A stretch of DNA of 46,350 nucleotides from Bacteroidetes bacterium GWF2_35_48 (lineage in GTDB: Bacteria > Bacteroidota > Bacteroidia > Bacteroidales > GWF2-35-48), in contig MEOG01000019.1 in assembly GCA_001769125.1 (NCBI GenBank), positions 1 to 46,350 of the forward strand, written 5' to 3'. Each line of letters starts with the position of its first letter. Within the stretch, counting starts at the first letter, position 1. Below the pieces are notes generated by a model. That model did not search any database. It saw only the letters and a program-made list of their open reading frames with translations, and was not told the DNA's origin. Of this stretch, positions 9,776-18,246 are shown one piece after another. The position numbers and the translations under genes were made by a program.

Positions 9776-9851
9776 TGTATTCCTACCGTATTTCTACCGA
9801 ATTTCTATTGAATTCCTATTGTATTCCTATTGTATTCCTATTGTATTCCTT
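9776..9851. repeat. Diverged 11-bp repeats (TATTGTATTCC)
   Basis: About seven units such as GATTGTATTCC, TACCGTATTTC, TATTGAATTCC and TATTGTATTCC continue directly from the array to the left with the same 11-bp period and a recognisable resemblance. The rest of the gap up to bcp (9852-9952) is AT-rich and I see nothing definite in it. Confidence 0.7.
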
Positions 9852-9952
9852 TTTCCATTCTTAATTCTTAATTCTAATCTGTGTAGATAACTTTTGATAA
9901 AAATTTTAAATATAAATTGTTAATTGATTAATTTTCGGGAAAATTTTGAATA

Positions 9953-10405
9953 ATGACAAAACTGCAAATTGGAGATAAAGCACCTGATTTTAAGGGTATA
10001 GATCAGAATGGATCTGTTTTAAGCTTTTCAGATTTTAAAGGCAAAAAGCTGGTATTATTTTTTTATCCTAAAGACAATACTCCCGGTTGCACCGAAGAAG
10101 CTTGTAATTTACGAGATAATTATAGTGGATTTCAACAAAAAGGATACGAGGTAGTAGGTATTAGTAAAGACAGCGATAAATCACACATGAATTTTATTTC
10201 AAAGTATAATCTTCCTTTTAATTTAATTTCCGATACGGAGAAAAAAATTATCAATGATTATGGCGTATGGGGTGAAAAAATAATGTACGGAAAAAAAATA
10301 GAAGGTCTGCACAGGACAACTTTTATTATTTCAGAAAAAGGCATTATTGAAAATATTATCACAAAAGTTGATACAAAAAATCATGCTGTTCAAATATTTA
10401 AGTAA
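9953..10405 (+). CDS. bcp: Thioredoxin-dependent thiol peroxidase (Bcp/PrxQ)
   Basis: A 150-residue peroxiredoxin of the BCP/PrxQ type, which reduces hydrogen peroxide and organic hydroperoxides in the cytoplasm using thioredoxin. The motif YPKDNTPGCTEEACNLRD contains the peroxidatic Cys46 and, five residues on, Cys51. This C-x4-C spacing matches the two-cysteine PrxQ/BCP subgroup (Cys45/Cys50 in E. coli). The catalytic surroundings (FFYPKDNTPGC, VVGISKDS) and the length are normal. The ATG follows an AT-rich leader without a strong Shine-Dalgarno. It is separated from recA by a repeat-filled gap, so an operon is not evident. Confidence 0.95.
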   Translation: MTKLQIGDKAPDFKGIDQNGSVLSFSDFKGKKLVLFFYPKDNTPGCTEEACNLRDNYSGFQQKGYEVVGISKDSDKSHMNFISKYNLPFNLISDTEKKIINDYGVWGEKIMYGKKIEGLHRTTFIISEKGIIENIITKVDTKNHAVQIFK

Positions 10406-10478
10406 GGTGATGTTATAAAATTGAAAAGTTTACGTATTAAGGGCAGATAAAAAAGTAAGCGGTTCGTGGTAAGTAGGC

Positions 10479-10534
10479 CTGTAGTATCGTTCCATACTTC
10501 GACTTCGCTCAGCACAGGTGGAACGATTGTACAG
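10479..10534. repeat. Stem-loop with conserved TCGACTTCGCTC loop (copy 1)
   Basis: The arms CTGTAGTATCGTTCCA (10479-10494) and 10519-10534 pair over 14 of 16 positions around a 24-nt loop containing TCGACTTCGCTC. A loop-deleted relative of the same outer stem is at 35024-35055. This belongs to a family in the window with the same loop and different stems. Confidence 0.7.
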
Positions 10535-10592
10535 TACAGAACGAGGGGTAAAATGGTAAATGGTATTTGGTAAATGGTGCAACCTGCAACCT

Positions 10593-10614
10593 GGGTTTCG
10601 ACTCCGCTCAACCC
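10593..10614. repeat. Stem-loop with conserved loop (copy 2)
   Basis: GGGTT, loop TCGACTCCGCTC, AACCC: a 5-bp perfect stem around the same loop as at 10479, 13060 and 26322. It sits between runs of AACCTG in the bcp-recA gap. Confidence 0.65.
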
Positions 10615-10621
10615 TCGGTTA

Positions 10622-10733
10622 TCCTGCAACCTGCAACCTGCACCTGCAACCTGCAACAATAAATATTAAAATAAATATTAAAATAAATATTAAAATAAAT
10701 AACAAATAAATAACAAATAAATAAAATAAAATT
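10622..10733. repeat. CCTGCAA heptamers and 12-bp A/T repeats upstream of recA
   Basis: About five CCTGCAA units (10623-10657) are followed by three AATAAATATTAA 12-mers and two AACAAATAAAT 11-mers reaching to the recA start codon. With the two stem-loops, this accounts for most of the 328-bp gap 10406-10733. The recA leader is therefore built of simple repeats, and I could not pick out a promoter within it. Confidence 0.8.
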
Positions 10734-11738
10734 ATGGCAAAAGAAAAAAATGAAATCGACAAAAGTAAGGTAGAAGCACTTAAAAATGCAATTTCTATGA
10801 TCGAAAAAAATTTTGGTAAAGGCACCATTATGAAAATGGGCGATCAGGCTGTTGAAGAGGTTTCTGTAATTAAATCGGGATCCATCGGATTGGATATTTC
10901 ATTAGGTGTGGGTGGTTATCCCAGAGGTAGGGTTATCGAAATTTATGGGCCTGAATCTTCAGGGAAAACAACACTTGCAATGCATGCAATTGCTGAAGCT
11001 CAAAAAAATGGTGGAATTGCAGCATTTATTGATGCAGAACATGCTTTCGACAGGTTTTATGCTGAAAAGTTAGGGATTGATGTTGAAAACCTTTTGATTT
11101 CTCAGCCAGATAATGGCGAACAGGCTTTAGAAATTACAGATCAACTCATACGTTCAGCAGCTATTGACATTATTGTAATAGACTCTGTGGCTGCATTAAC
11201 TCCAAAAGCTGAAATTGAAGGCGATATGGGCGATTCCAAAATGGGCTTGCAGGCCAGACTTATGTCTCAGGCATTAAGAAAACTCACGGGAACTATCAAT
11301 AAAACGAATACCTGCTGTTTTTTTATTAATCAGTTGAGAGAAAAAATAGGAGTCATGTTTGGAAATCCTGAAACAACAACAGGTGGAAATGCTCTTAAAT
11401 TCTATGCCTCAATTCGTATTGACATCCGTAAAATGAACTCAATAAAAGATGGCGAAGAGGTTACAGGAAACAGAGTTCGCGCCAAAATTGTTAAAAATAA
11501 AGTAGCACCTCCATTTAGAAAAGCAGAATTTGATATTGTATACGGAGAAGGAATCTCAAAAATAGGCGAAATTATTGATCTGGGAGTTGAAATGAACATT
11601 ATTAAAAAAAGTGGATCGTGGTTCAGTTATAATGAAACAAAACTTGGACAGGGCAGAGATGCTGTTAAACAAATTCTAAAAGATAACCCCGAACTGGCAG
11701 ATGAACTTGAAGCAAAAATCAAAGAACAGTCAAAATAA
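10734..11738 (+). CDS. recA: Recombinase RecA
   Basis: A 334-residue RecA, the ATP-dependent strand-exchange protein of homologous recombination and the co-protease that triggers LexA cleavage. Walker A is GPESSGKTT (about residues 67-75), followed by [10 protein letters not shown], the Walker B-like [10 protein letters not shown], the L1/L2 region with [17 protein letters not shown], and the C-terminal domain ending in [13 protein letters not shown]. It is slightly short at the acidic C-terminal tail compared with E. coli RecA, which is common. The ATG gives the expected N-terminus. A strong hairpin terminator follows. The upstream region consists of simple repeats rather than a readable SOS box. 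Confidence 0.98.
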   Translation: MAKEKNEIDKSKVEALKNAISMIEKNFGKGTIMKMGDQAVEEVSVIKSGSIGLDISLGVGGYPRGRVIEIYGPESSGKTTLAMHAIAEAQKNGGIAAFIDAEHAFDRFYAEKLGIDVENLLISQPDNGEQALEITDQLIRSAAIDIIVIDSVAALTPKAEIEGDMGDSKMGLQARLMSQALRKLTGTINKTNTCCFFINQLREKIGVMFGNPETTTGGNALKFYASIRIDIRKMNSIKDGEEVTGNRVRAKIVKNKVAPPFRKAEFDIVYGEGISKIGEIIDLGVEMNIIKKSGSWFSYNETKLGQGRDAVKQILKDNPELADELEAKIKEQSK

Positions 11739-11758
11739 AAAAAAATGACTTACTTTTG

Positions 11759-11796
11759 CCCCGTAACCGAAAAGTAACGGGGTTTTTCTTTTTTGT
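11759..11796 (+). terminator. Rho-independent terminator after recA
   Basis: CCCCGTAAC and GTAACGGGG form a GC-rich stem with one internal mismatch and a CGAAAA loop, followed by TTTTTCTTTTTT. It lies 20 bp past the recA stop. The rest of the gap to the next gene (11797-12021) shows only an AT-rich leader with a -7 box. Confidence 0.85.
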
Positions 11797-11958
11797 TACA
11801 CCTCATTACGTAAAAATAAAAAGGACACGAATTGCACTGAAAATTAAAAACGCAACAAACTTTTATAATTTGCATATTATATATTCCAAAAAATATGTAC
11901 GAATATATCGCAATTTTTAAAAAATAAAGATTGGATGTACTCAAGAATTAAATTATAA

Positions 11959-11966
11959 TAATTTTG
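11959..11966 (+). promoter_or_regulatory. Possible -7 box of the TPR lipoprotein gene
   Basis: TAATTTTG matches TAnnTTTG 55 bp before the preferred ATG. A TTG at 11931-11933 is present but the 25-bp spacing is longer than usual. Confidence 0.4.
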
Positions 11967-12021
11967 TGAAATTCGTTTCAGAAAAATGTATTGCATAATA
12001 CCAGTTCTTAAAATAATATCA

Positions 12022-13035
12022 ATGAATATGAAGATGAAAATACAATTACTATTTATATATATTTCATTTTTTTTATTGTTTGCTAATTCATGTACCCAAA
12101 ATAATTCTTTTAATGGCAAATCTATTGATAGTCTCAGTGTAGACGAAATCACTACTTCCTTACACGAATTCCCTGATGATGCCGCTTTATATTTTGCGCG
12201 TGCTAAAAAATATTCTTTTTCGGGAAGTATAGATGAAGCCATTGCTGATATGAATCAGGCTATTTTAAAGAAAAATCTGAAACCGGAATATTTTATTCTG
12301 CTTGCTGATTTGCATCTAATGAAGGGACAATCCGGCAATTCCCGCGATGCGCTTGAAAAATGTATCAAAGAGTTTCCTTCAAACACAGAGGTTCTGCTTC
12401 GTTTGGCACAATTGCATTTTTATGTAAAGCAATATAAAAAATCGTTCGAATATCTAAACCGTGTGCAGGAAATTGATCCGACTATCGCGCAGACTTATTT
12501 TATCAGAGGGCTTGTTCTTGAAGAAGCTGGTGATACGACAAATGCAATTATTAATTTTCAGATTAGTACAGAAAAAAATCCGGATTATTATGAAGCATAC
12601 ATTATTTTAGGTTTGCGTTATGCCGATAAAAAAGATTCAATCGCACTTGATTACTACAGAAATGCATTGAAAATTAAACCTAAGAGTGCTGAAGCATATT
12701 ATAATATCGGGCTGTTTTACCAGAGTATCGAAAAATTTAATAAAGCAATTGTTTCTTATAATGAATTGCTCGAAAAGGCAGACAGTACCTACAAATTTGC
12801 CTTGTTTAATATCGGGTACATTTATATGGAATATTTTAAAGAATATGGAAAAGCGATTTATTATTTTCAAAAAGCAAACGATGCAGATATTAAATATTTT
12901 CAGGCTTCTTATAATCTGGGTTTATGCTACGAGCGTCTGAAAGATTATAAAAAAGCAAAAGAATTATATCGCTATACTTTATCCGTTGAACCCGGTTACG
13001 AGTTGGCAATACAGGGATTGAAACGGATTAGGTAA
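12022..13035 (+). CDS. TPR-repeat lipoprotein
   Basis: The protein starts with a lipoprotein signal (MNMKMKIQLL..., lipobox LFANSC), followed by about eight tetratricopeptide repeats to the C-terminus, for example AEAYYNIGLFYQSIEKFNKAI and ALFNIGYIYMEYFKEYGKAI. TPR arrays are protein-protein interaction scaffolds, and the lipobox places this one at the membrane, facing the periplasm or cell surface. A longer reading frame could start at 11986, but its first residues are not signal-like, so the ATG at 12022 is preferred. There is no catalytic domain. It stands alone between recA and rimO and gives no clue to a specific partner. Confidence 0.8.
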   Translation: MNMKMKIQLLFIYISFFLLFANSCTQNNSFNGKSIDSLSVDEITTSLHEFPDDAALYFARAKKYSFSGSIDEAIADMNQAILKKNLKPEYFILLADLHLMKGQSGNSRDALEKCIKEFPSNTEVLLRLAQLHFYVKQYKKSFEYLNRVQEIDPTIAQTYFIRGLVLEEAGDTTNAIINFQISTEKNPDYYEAYIILGLRYADKKDSIALDYYRNALKIKPKSAEAYYNIGLFYQSIEKFNKAIVSYNELLEKADSTYKFALFNIGYIYMEYFKEYGKAIYYFQKANDADIKYFQASYNLGLCYERLKDYKKAKELYRYTLSVEPGYELAIQGLKRIR

Positions 13036-13059
13036 TATGTTTAAAGTTTCATGTTTCAA

Positions 13060-13089
13060 CCGCTGACTTCGGCTCCGCTCAGTCAGCGG
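13060..13089. repeat. Stem-loop with conserved loop (copy 3)
   Basis: The stem CCGCTGACT/AGTCAGCGG is a perfect 9 bp around the loop TCGGCTCCGCTC. It lies 24 bp after the TPR gene and is followed by two CCTGCAA units (13103-13117). It has no T-tract, so it is a member of the repeat family rather than a classical terminator. Confidence 0.75.
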
Positions 13090-13176
13090 GTAAAACTTAA
13101 AACCTGCAACCTGCAACAAAAAATCTAAATGTAAACACACACAATCCTGAAATTCTCTTTATAATTAATAAACCCA

Positions 13177-14469
13177 ATGAAAAAGCGCATTAACATAATT
13201 ACCCTCGGTTGCTCAAAAAATTTAGTTGATTCAGAAGTTCTGATGAAACAATTGGATGCTTCCGGGTATAAGGTTTTTCATGATGAAAATTTTCAGGAAA
13301 CAGATATTGTTGTTATAAATACATGCGGATTTATCGGCGATGCCAAAAAAGAATCTGTGGATACAATTTTGCAATGTGTTGCGGCAAAAGAAAAAGGTAA
13401 GATAAGAAAACTTTTTGTTATGGGATGTCTTTCTGAAAGGTATAAAGAAGACCTGCGAAATGAAATTCCTGAAGTTGACGGTTTTTTTGGTGTTAATCAG
13501 CTTGCAGATATTCTGAAATCTCTTAAAGCAGATTATAAAAAAGAACTGATAGGTGAGCGAATATTAGCGACACCGGGGCATTTTGCCTATCTTAAAATTT
13601 CAGAAGGATGTAACAGATCATGTTCCTTTTGCGCAATACCTTTAATAAGGGGTAAGCATATAAGCCGACCAATTGATAAATTGATTGAAGAGGTAAATTT
13701 TCTTGCTGAAAAAGGTGTTAAGGAGTTGATTTTAATTGCGCAGGATTTATCGTATTATGGATTGGATTTATATAAAAAACAAAATTTAGATGCGCTGTTG
13801 AAAAAACTTGCAGAGGTCAGGGGAATTGAATGGATTCGGCTTCATTATTTATATCCTGCCAATTTTCCTTATGAAATTTTACCTGTAATTAATGAACATG
13901 AAAATATTTGCAAGTATCTGGATGTTGCATTACAGCATATAAGTAACCCCGTTTTAAAAAATATGCGCCGTGGTATTACAAGCAAACAAACATACAGCTT
14001 CATTGAGAAATTAAGAAAAGAAATTCCGGGAATACGTTTGCGCACTTCTTTGATGACAGGCCATCCAGGTGAAGGGAAAAAAGAATTTGAAGAGCTTAAA
14101 AAGTTCGTAAAAGAAATTGCATTTGATCGTTTAGGCGTTTTTGTTTATTCGGAAGAAGAAGGAACTTTTTCCGCGAAAAATTTTAAAGATAGTATTTCTT
14201 TAAAAGTTAAGAAAGATAGAATGGCAGAGATAATGCAGATGCAGCAGGAAATTTCAGAAGCTGCAAATGTGCGCATGATTGGGACACAAACAAAAGTTTT
14301 AATAGATCGTGAAGATAATGACTATTACTACGGAAGAACAGAATTCGATTCACCGGAAATTGATAATGAAGTCTTAATAAAAAAGGAAAATAAAAAATTT
14401 AAAACAGGAAATTTTTATAATGTTTCAATCACAGGAGCAGAAGAATTTGACTTGTTTGGGAAGGTTTAA
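13177..14469 (+). CDS. rimO: Ribosomal protein S12 methylthiotransferase RimO
   Basis: A 430-residue radical-SAM methylthiotransferase. RimO adds a methylthio group to the conserved aspartate of ribosomal protein S12. Domains in order: UPF0004 N-terminal domain (residues 1-130) with the cluster cysteines in TLGCSKN (C12) and INTCGF and a third in MGCLSE; radical-SAM core with C145, C149 and C152 (GCNRSCSFC); and a C-terminal TRAM domain (about 365-430). The close relative MiaB acts on tRNA, but the start MKKRINIITLGCSKNLVDSE is typical of RimO. The length is normal. Confidence 0.95.
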   Translation: MKKRINIITLGCSKNLVDSEVLMKQLDASGYKVFHDENFQETDIVVINTCGFIGDAKKESVDTILQCVAAKEKGKIRKLFVMGCLSERYKEDLRNEIPEVDGFFGVNQLADILKSLKADYKKELIGERILATPGHFAYLKISEGCNRSCSFCAIPLIRGKHISRPIDKLIEEVNFLAEKGVKELILIAQDLSYYGLDLYKKQNLDALLKKLAEVRGIEWIRLHYLYPANFPYEILPVINEHENICKYLDVALQHISNPVLKNMRRGITSKQTYSFIEKLRKEIPGIRLRTSLMTGHPGEGKKEFEELKKFVKEIAFDRLGVFVYSEEEGTFSAKNFKDSISLKVKKDRMAEIMQMQQEISEAANVRMIGTQTKVLIDREDNDYYYGRTEFDSPEIDNEVLIKKENKKFKTGNFYNVSITGAEEFDLFGKV

Positions 14470-14500
14470 AGGGTTTTTAAAATTGTTGTATTATAGATGT

Positions 14501-14720
14501 CGGCAGTCGGCAGTCAAAAGAGTCGGCAGTCGGCAGTCGGCAGTCGGCAGTCGGTAGTCGAAAGAGTCGGTAGTCGGTAGTCGAAAGAGTCGGTAGTCGG
14601 TAGTCGAAAGAGTCGACAGTCGGCAGTCGAAAGAGTCGGCAGTCGGCAGTCGGTAGTCGGCAGTCAAACAGACTGAGGACTGAGGACTGTAGACTGTAAA
14701 CTGTAGACTGTAGACTGTAG
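14501..14720. repeat. Two opposed heptamer arrays (CGGCAGT, then GACTGTA)
   Basis: Positions 14501-14666 consist of CGGCAGT and CGGTAGT heptamers broken by CGAAAGAGT pieces. Positions 14670-14720 consist of GACTGAG and GACTGTA heptamers. The first array carries CAGTC and the second its complement GACTG, so the two can pair as a long imperfect hairpin. The arrays fill the gap between rimO and the phosphate transporter gene. The GACTGTA family recurs at 35105-35276. Confidence 0.85.
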
Positions 14721-14753
14721 AAAAACATTTTGCATAAAAAAGTTAAATATATA

Positions 14754-16889
14754 ATGTACTACAAATTTCTTTCAATATTATTTTGCGTATTGATTTTTGC
14801 AATTTCGCATGAAAATGTATTTTCTTCAGAGATAAATGATTCATGCTATATTGTCAAATCAGTTATGGATGGATCAGGCAAGTCAGGCGATAATCAGCAC
14901 CAGACAATTGGGAAAGAGTTATTAAATCCTGTAAGCGTATTGATTCTTGATGAAAAGAATAATCCTGTTGCCGGAGTCCCGGTCTATTTTGAAGATTTGA
15001 ATCATCCTACAAAAAGCAAAGGATTTCATCTTTCCGACCGAATTGTTTACACCAATAATAAAGGTATAGCGCAGATTAAAATCAGACTGGGAGACCTTCC
15101 GGGAGATTATGAAATAATCGCTCGCTTAAAAAACAGCAATCAGAAAAATTATGAAATTTATAAGTTCTATGCGCGTGAAAGCAACTGGCTTTTTATGCTT
15201 GTTATTGGTATAGCGGGCGGACTTGTAATTTTTATTTTCGGAATGAAAATGATGAGCGCAGGCTTGCAGAAATCTGCCGGAGATAAAATGAGGGTTTTTC
15301 TGAGTTCGCTTACAAATAACCGTTTTATTGCTTTTGGCGTGGGTACTTTTATAACTGGTCTCACGCAGAGCAGTGCAACTACCGCAATTATGCTCATCAG
15401 TTTTGTGCAGGCTGGCATGATGGCGTATACGCAAACTATAGGAATTCTTCTTGGCGCCTCAGTCGGGGGAACGATTACCGCCCAGTTGATTGCTTTTAAA
15501 ATTACTGAGTTTTCGTTGCTACTTGTCGCTATGGGCTTTATAATGACTTTGTTTATTCGCATGCAGAAAGTAAAACAAATTGGTGAAACCATCATGGGAT
15601 TCGGAATGTTGTTTTTTGGAATGTATATCATGGCAGATGCCTTGTCTCCCTTAAAAACGTACCAACCTTTTATTGATGTTTTACAAAGTCTTGATAATCC
15701 TTTTCTAGGAATAATAATAGGCACAGCATTCACAGCTATCGTGCAAAGCAGCGGCGCATTTATCGGGATTATCATTTTGCTTGCATCTCAGGGAATATTA
15801 TCTATTGAAGCCGGTGTCGCTTTAATGCTCGGAACGAATCTTGGTACTGCTGTTACTGCGGTTATTGCAGCAGCAGGTACAAGCAGGGAAGCGAAAAAAG
15901 TGGCTGCTTCTCAAGTTTTGTTTAAGTTTGTTGGTGTTGTGCTTGTCTTAATTATTTTGCCTTATTTTGTAGAGTTTGTGAAAAATGTTTCTCCTGTAAG
16001 CGTTGAAAAAACAGGCAGCATTGCCGCACTGGCAGATGAAGTTCCGAGACAGGTAGCAAATGCACATACGTTTTTTAATTTGCTGATTGCATTTATTTTC
16101 CTTCCATTTACTGTTCTGATAGCGAAAATAGCGAATAAAATGGTTCCTTTGAAGAAGGATGCTGAAGACGATTCGCTTAAATTATTATTTCTAGACGATA
16201 ATCTTATAACAACACCAACGCTTGCGTTAAATGTAGCAAAACAAGAAACAATCAGATTGGCTGAAACGATTCATAAAATGTCATCGGCATGTATTTTCCC
16301 TTTTACTGATAAAAGCAATGTGGCTTTAAAACTTATCGAATCGAAAGAAAAGCTGGTGAATTATTTATACGCGGAAATAAATAAATATCTTATTAAAGTT
16401 AGTCAGCAAACAGCGCAGGAAGATAGAGTTAAAGAGGCATTTCAGATGATGTCTGTTGTAAGAGAGCTGGAGCATATCGGAGATATCGTTTCAAAAAATA
16501 TAGCCGGGTATGCAGAGCGATGGATAAATTCAGATTTGCATTTTTCAGAGCAGGGAAAAGCAGAACTCTGCGCGTATCATGTGAAAATGGTTAAGCAGAT
16601 TAACAGGGCTATTGAGGTTTTCAGGGATGTAAACCTTGAAAAAGCTAAAGTAATGAAGAAGAAATTTAAAAAATATTCTGAACTTGCAAGCGAGTTTGAA
16701 TTATCGCATCTTTCGCGTGTGAAAGAAGATATTCGTCAGTCGGTTGAAAGCAGTGAGATTCATGTCGAGTTTATGGAGATGATGAAATCTATTAACCGCC
16801 ACACAACGAATATCGCCAGAATATTGCAGGAAAATCATGCGGTTTCAGATAAGAATAATGATATGGAATCAGCTTTGAAAAAAATATAA
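14754..16889 (+). CDS. Na/Pi cotransporter family protein with N-terminal Ig-like and C-terminal PhoU-like domains
   Basis: An inner-membrane sodium/phosphate symporter-like protein of the NptA/YjbB class. A signal peptide (residues 1-25) leads to a roughly 110-residue Ig-like segment (VLILDEKNNPVAGVPVYFED...) predicted outside the cytoplasmic membrane. Two Na/Pi cotransporter repeats follow, each with the QSS signature (GLTQSSATT from Q205; AIVQSSGAF from Q331), then a PhoU-like helical domain (about 490-700). The frame can be extended to a TTG at 14730, but the ATG at 14754 gives a clean signal peptide. The family exports or imports phosphate, and the direction cannot be read from sequence. 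The N-terminal domain is an addition to the usual architecture. Confidence 0.85.
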   Translation: MYYKFLSILFCVLIFAISHENVFSSEINDSCYIVKSVMDGSGKSGDNQHQTIGKELLNPVSVLILDEKNNPVAGVPVYFEDLNHPTKSKGFHLSDRIVYTNNKGIAQIKIRLGDLPGDYEIIARLKNSNQKNYEIYKFYARESNWLFMLVIGIAGGLVIFIFGMKMMSAGLQKSAGDKMRVFLSSLTNNRFIAFGVGTFITGLTQSSATTAIMLISFVQAGMMAYTQTIGILLGASVGGTITAQLIAFKITEFSLLLVAMGFIMTLFIRMQKVKQIGETIMGFGMLFFGMYIMADALSPLKTYQPFIDVLQSLDNPFLGIIIGTAFTAIVQSSGAFIGIIILLASQGILSIEAGVALMLGTNLGTAVTAVIAAAGTSREAKKVAASQVLFKFVGVVLVLIILPYFVEFVKNVSPVSVEKTGSIAALADEVPRQVANAHTFFNLLIAFIFLPFTVLIAKIANKMVPLKKDAEDDSLKLLFLDDNLITTPTLALNVAKQETIRLAETIHKMSSACIFPFTDKSNVALKLIESKEKLVNYLYAEINKYLIKVSQQTAQEDRVKEAFQMMSVVRELEHIGDIVSKNIAGYAERWINSDLHFSEQGKAELCAYHVKMVKQINRAIEVFRDVNLEKAKVMKKKFKKYSELASEFELSHLSRVKEDIRQSVESSEIHVEFMEMMKSINRHTTNIARILQENHAVSDKNNDMESALKKI

Positions 16890-17017
16890 ATTTCAAAGTA
16901 GACATAAAAATTTATGATTATCCGTATAAATACCCAAAAATTAAAATTGACATCATTTCGAAAAGCCTTTTTAATAATGTTTACGGTATAAATTTAAGTT
17001 TATCATTATGAATCACT

Positions 17018-17196
17018 ATTGTCCGATAAATAAACAGGGCGCTCCTATGGAGTTCCTTAATTTTAAGTCCCAGAGGGACGAACTGTTTATGGAAATATTA
17101 ATTTTTTTAATAAAAAGAAGCTCCATAGGAGTGCCCTGTCATCAAAATGAGTTATAGTGACATATTTAACGTGAATGATAAATTTTTATCGGACAA
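17018..17196. repeat. Nested inverted-repeat element
   Basis: This is the main content of the 375-bp gap 16890-17264. The outer arms are TTGTCCGATAAA (from 17019) and TTTATCGGACAA (17185-17196). The inner imperfect arms are 17035-17054 (GCTCCTATGGAG core) and 17118-17138 (CTCCATAGGAG core). A small perfect hairpin GTCCC-AGA-GGGAC lies near 17068-17080. No coding potential is visible. The flanks 16890-17017 and 17197-17264 are AT-rich with nothing I recognise. Confidence 0.75.
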
Positions 17197-17264
17197 CAAT
17201 GATTATGAATCAATAATATTATTTTTAGGTAAATTCAAGGATATTCATATAAAAATTTAAAATA

Positions 17265-17468
17265 ATGGCAAAAAAAACAAAAACGTACAATGAGGCAATT
17301 GCTGAAATAGAGCAGATTCTTGAGAAAATTGAAACACAGGAACTCGATGTGGATGATCTTGCAGAAGAAGTAAAAAAAGTATCGGCATTAATAAAACTTT
17401 GTAAAGAAAAACTACACAATACAGAACTTGAAGTGCAAAAGGTTCTGGACAGTATGAAAGAGCAATAA
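17265..17468 (+). CDS. xseB: Exodeoxyribonuclease VII small subunit
   Basis: A 67-residue XseB, the small helical subunit that wraps the XseA catalytic subunit of exonuclease VII, which degrades single-stranded DNA into oligonucleotides. The family pattern is clear: YNEAIAEIEQILEKIE, then ELDVDDLAEEVKK, then LCKEKLHNTELEVQKVL. The length is typical. The stop codon is followed after 1 nt by the ATG of the pseudouridine synthase gene, so the two are co-transcribed. The xseA partner is not in this window. Confidence 0.93.
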   Translation: MAKKTKTYNEAIAEIEQILEKIETQELDVDDLAEEVKKVSALIKLCKEKLHNTELEVQKVLDSMKEQ

Positions 17469-17469
17469 T

Positions 17470-18162
17470 ATGAAGGAGCAAGTGTTAGAAATAGTATATG
17501 AAGACAATCATCTGCTGGCGGTTAATAAAAAACCTAGAGATATTGTACAAGAAGACATTACCGGAGATGTTTCTCTGGAGCTGCTTGTAAAAAAGTATCT
17601 GAAAGAAAAATACCAGAAACAGGGAGAAGCCTTTATCGGCGTTATTCACCGTATAGATCGCCCTGTGAGCGGCCTTGTGTTGTTTGCAAAAACAAGCAAA
17701 GCGCTTACCCGAATGAATGAAATGTTTAAAAAAGGCGAAGTCGTTAAAATTTACAAAGCAATTGTTCAGAACGAGCCTTCAATGGAAAAGGGACAACTTA
17801 CTCATTATATTTCTCGAAATACAAAAACGAACAAGTCCTATGCTCATAATGAAGAGGTAAAAGATTCAAAAAAGGGAGTACTTTCTTATAAACTTTTAAA
17901 AAAATCGGATAATTATTTTCTTCTTGAAATAAATCTTGAAACAGGTCGTCATCATCAGATTCGCTGCCAGCTTGCAACAATAGGATGTGCAATAAAAGGA
18001 GATCTAAAATATGGCGCACCCAGATCTAATAAGGATGGAGGTATTTGTTTACATTCTTTTAAAATAAGTTTTCTTCACCCTGTAAAAAAAGAAATGGTGG
18101 TAATTACAGCTCCTGTTCCGGATGACCCTTTGTGGAAGTATTTCAGCAATATAGAGAATTAA
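17470..18162 (+). CDS. RluA-family RNA pseudouridine synthase
   Basis: A 230-residue pseudouridine synthase of the RluA family without an S4 RNA-binding domain. It isomerises uridine in rRNA or tRNA, and the target site cannot be told from sequence. The catalytic motif HRIDRPVSGLVLFAKT carries the catalytic aspartate D63 in the HRxDRxxSG signature. The substrate-binding motif LETGRHHQIRCQLA follows near residue 155. The start lies 1 nt after the xseB stop, which suggests translational coupling. The length matches short RluA/RluC-like members. Confidence 0.9.
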   Translation: MKEQVLEIVYEDNHLLAVNKKPRDIVQEDITGDVSLELLVKKYLKEKYQKQGEAFIGVIHRIDRPVSGLVLFAKTSKALTRMNEMFKKGEVVKIYKAIVQNEPSMEKGQLTHYISRNTKTNKSYAHNEEVKDSKKGVLSYKLLKKSDNYFLLEINLETGRHHQIRCQLATIGCAIKGDLKYGAPRSNKDGGICLHSFKISFLHPVKKEMVVITAPVPDDPLWKYFSNIEN

Positions 18163-18190
18163 ACAAAACGGTTCTGGGCTCAAATTAACT

Positions 18191-18240
18191 CAACCTCTGC
18201 AACCTCTGCAACCTCTGCAACCTCTGCAACCTGCAACCTC
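18191..18240. repeat. CAACCTCTG 9-bp tandem repeat
   Basis: Four CAACCTCTG units and then a CAACCTG unit lie between two convergent genes. The sequence is related to the CCTGCAA heptamers near recA. Confidence 0.85.
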
Positions 18241-18246
18241 TTCCCA

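Noticed and set aside
14477-14728. Open frame of RLPTADC-type repeats on the minus strand
   Set aside because: It is an artefact of the CGGCAGT heptamers, without start context or homology.
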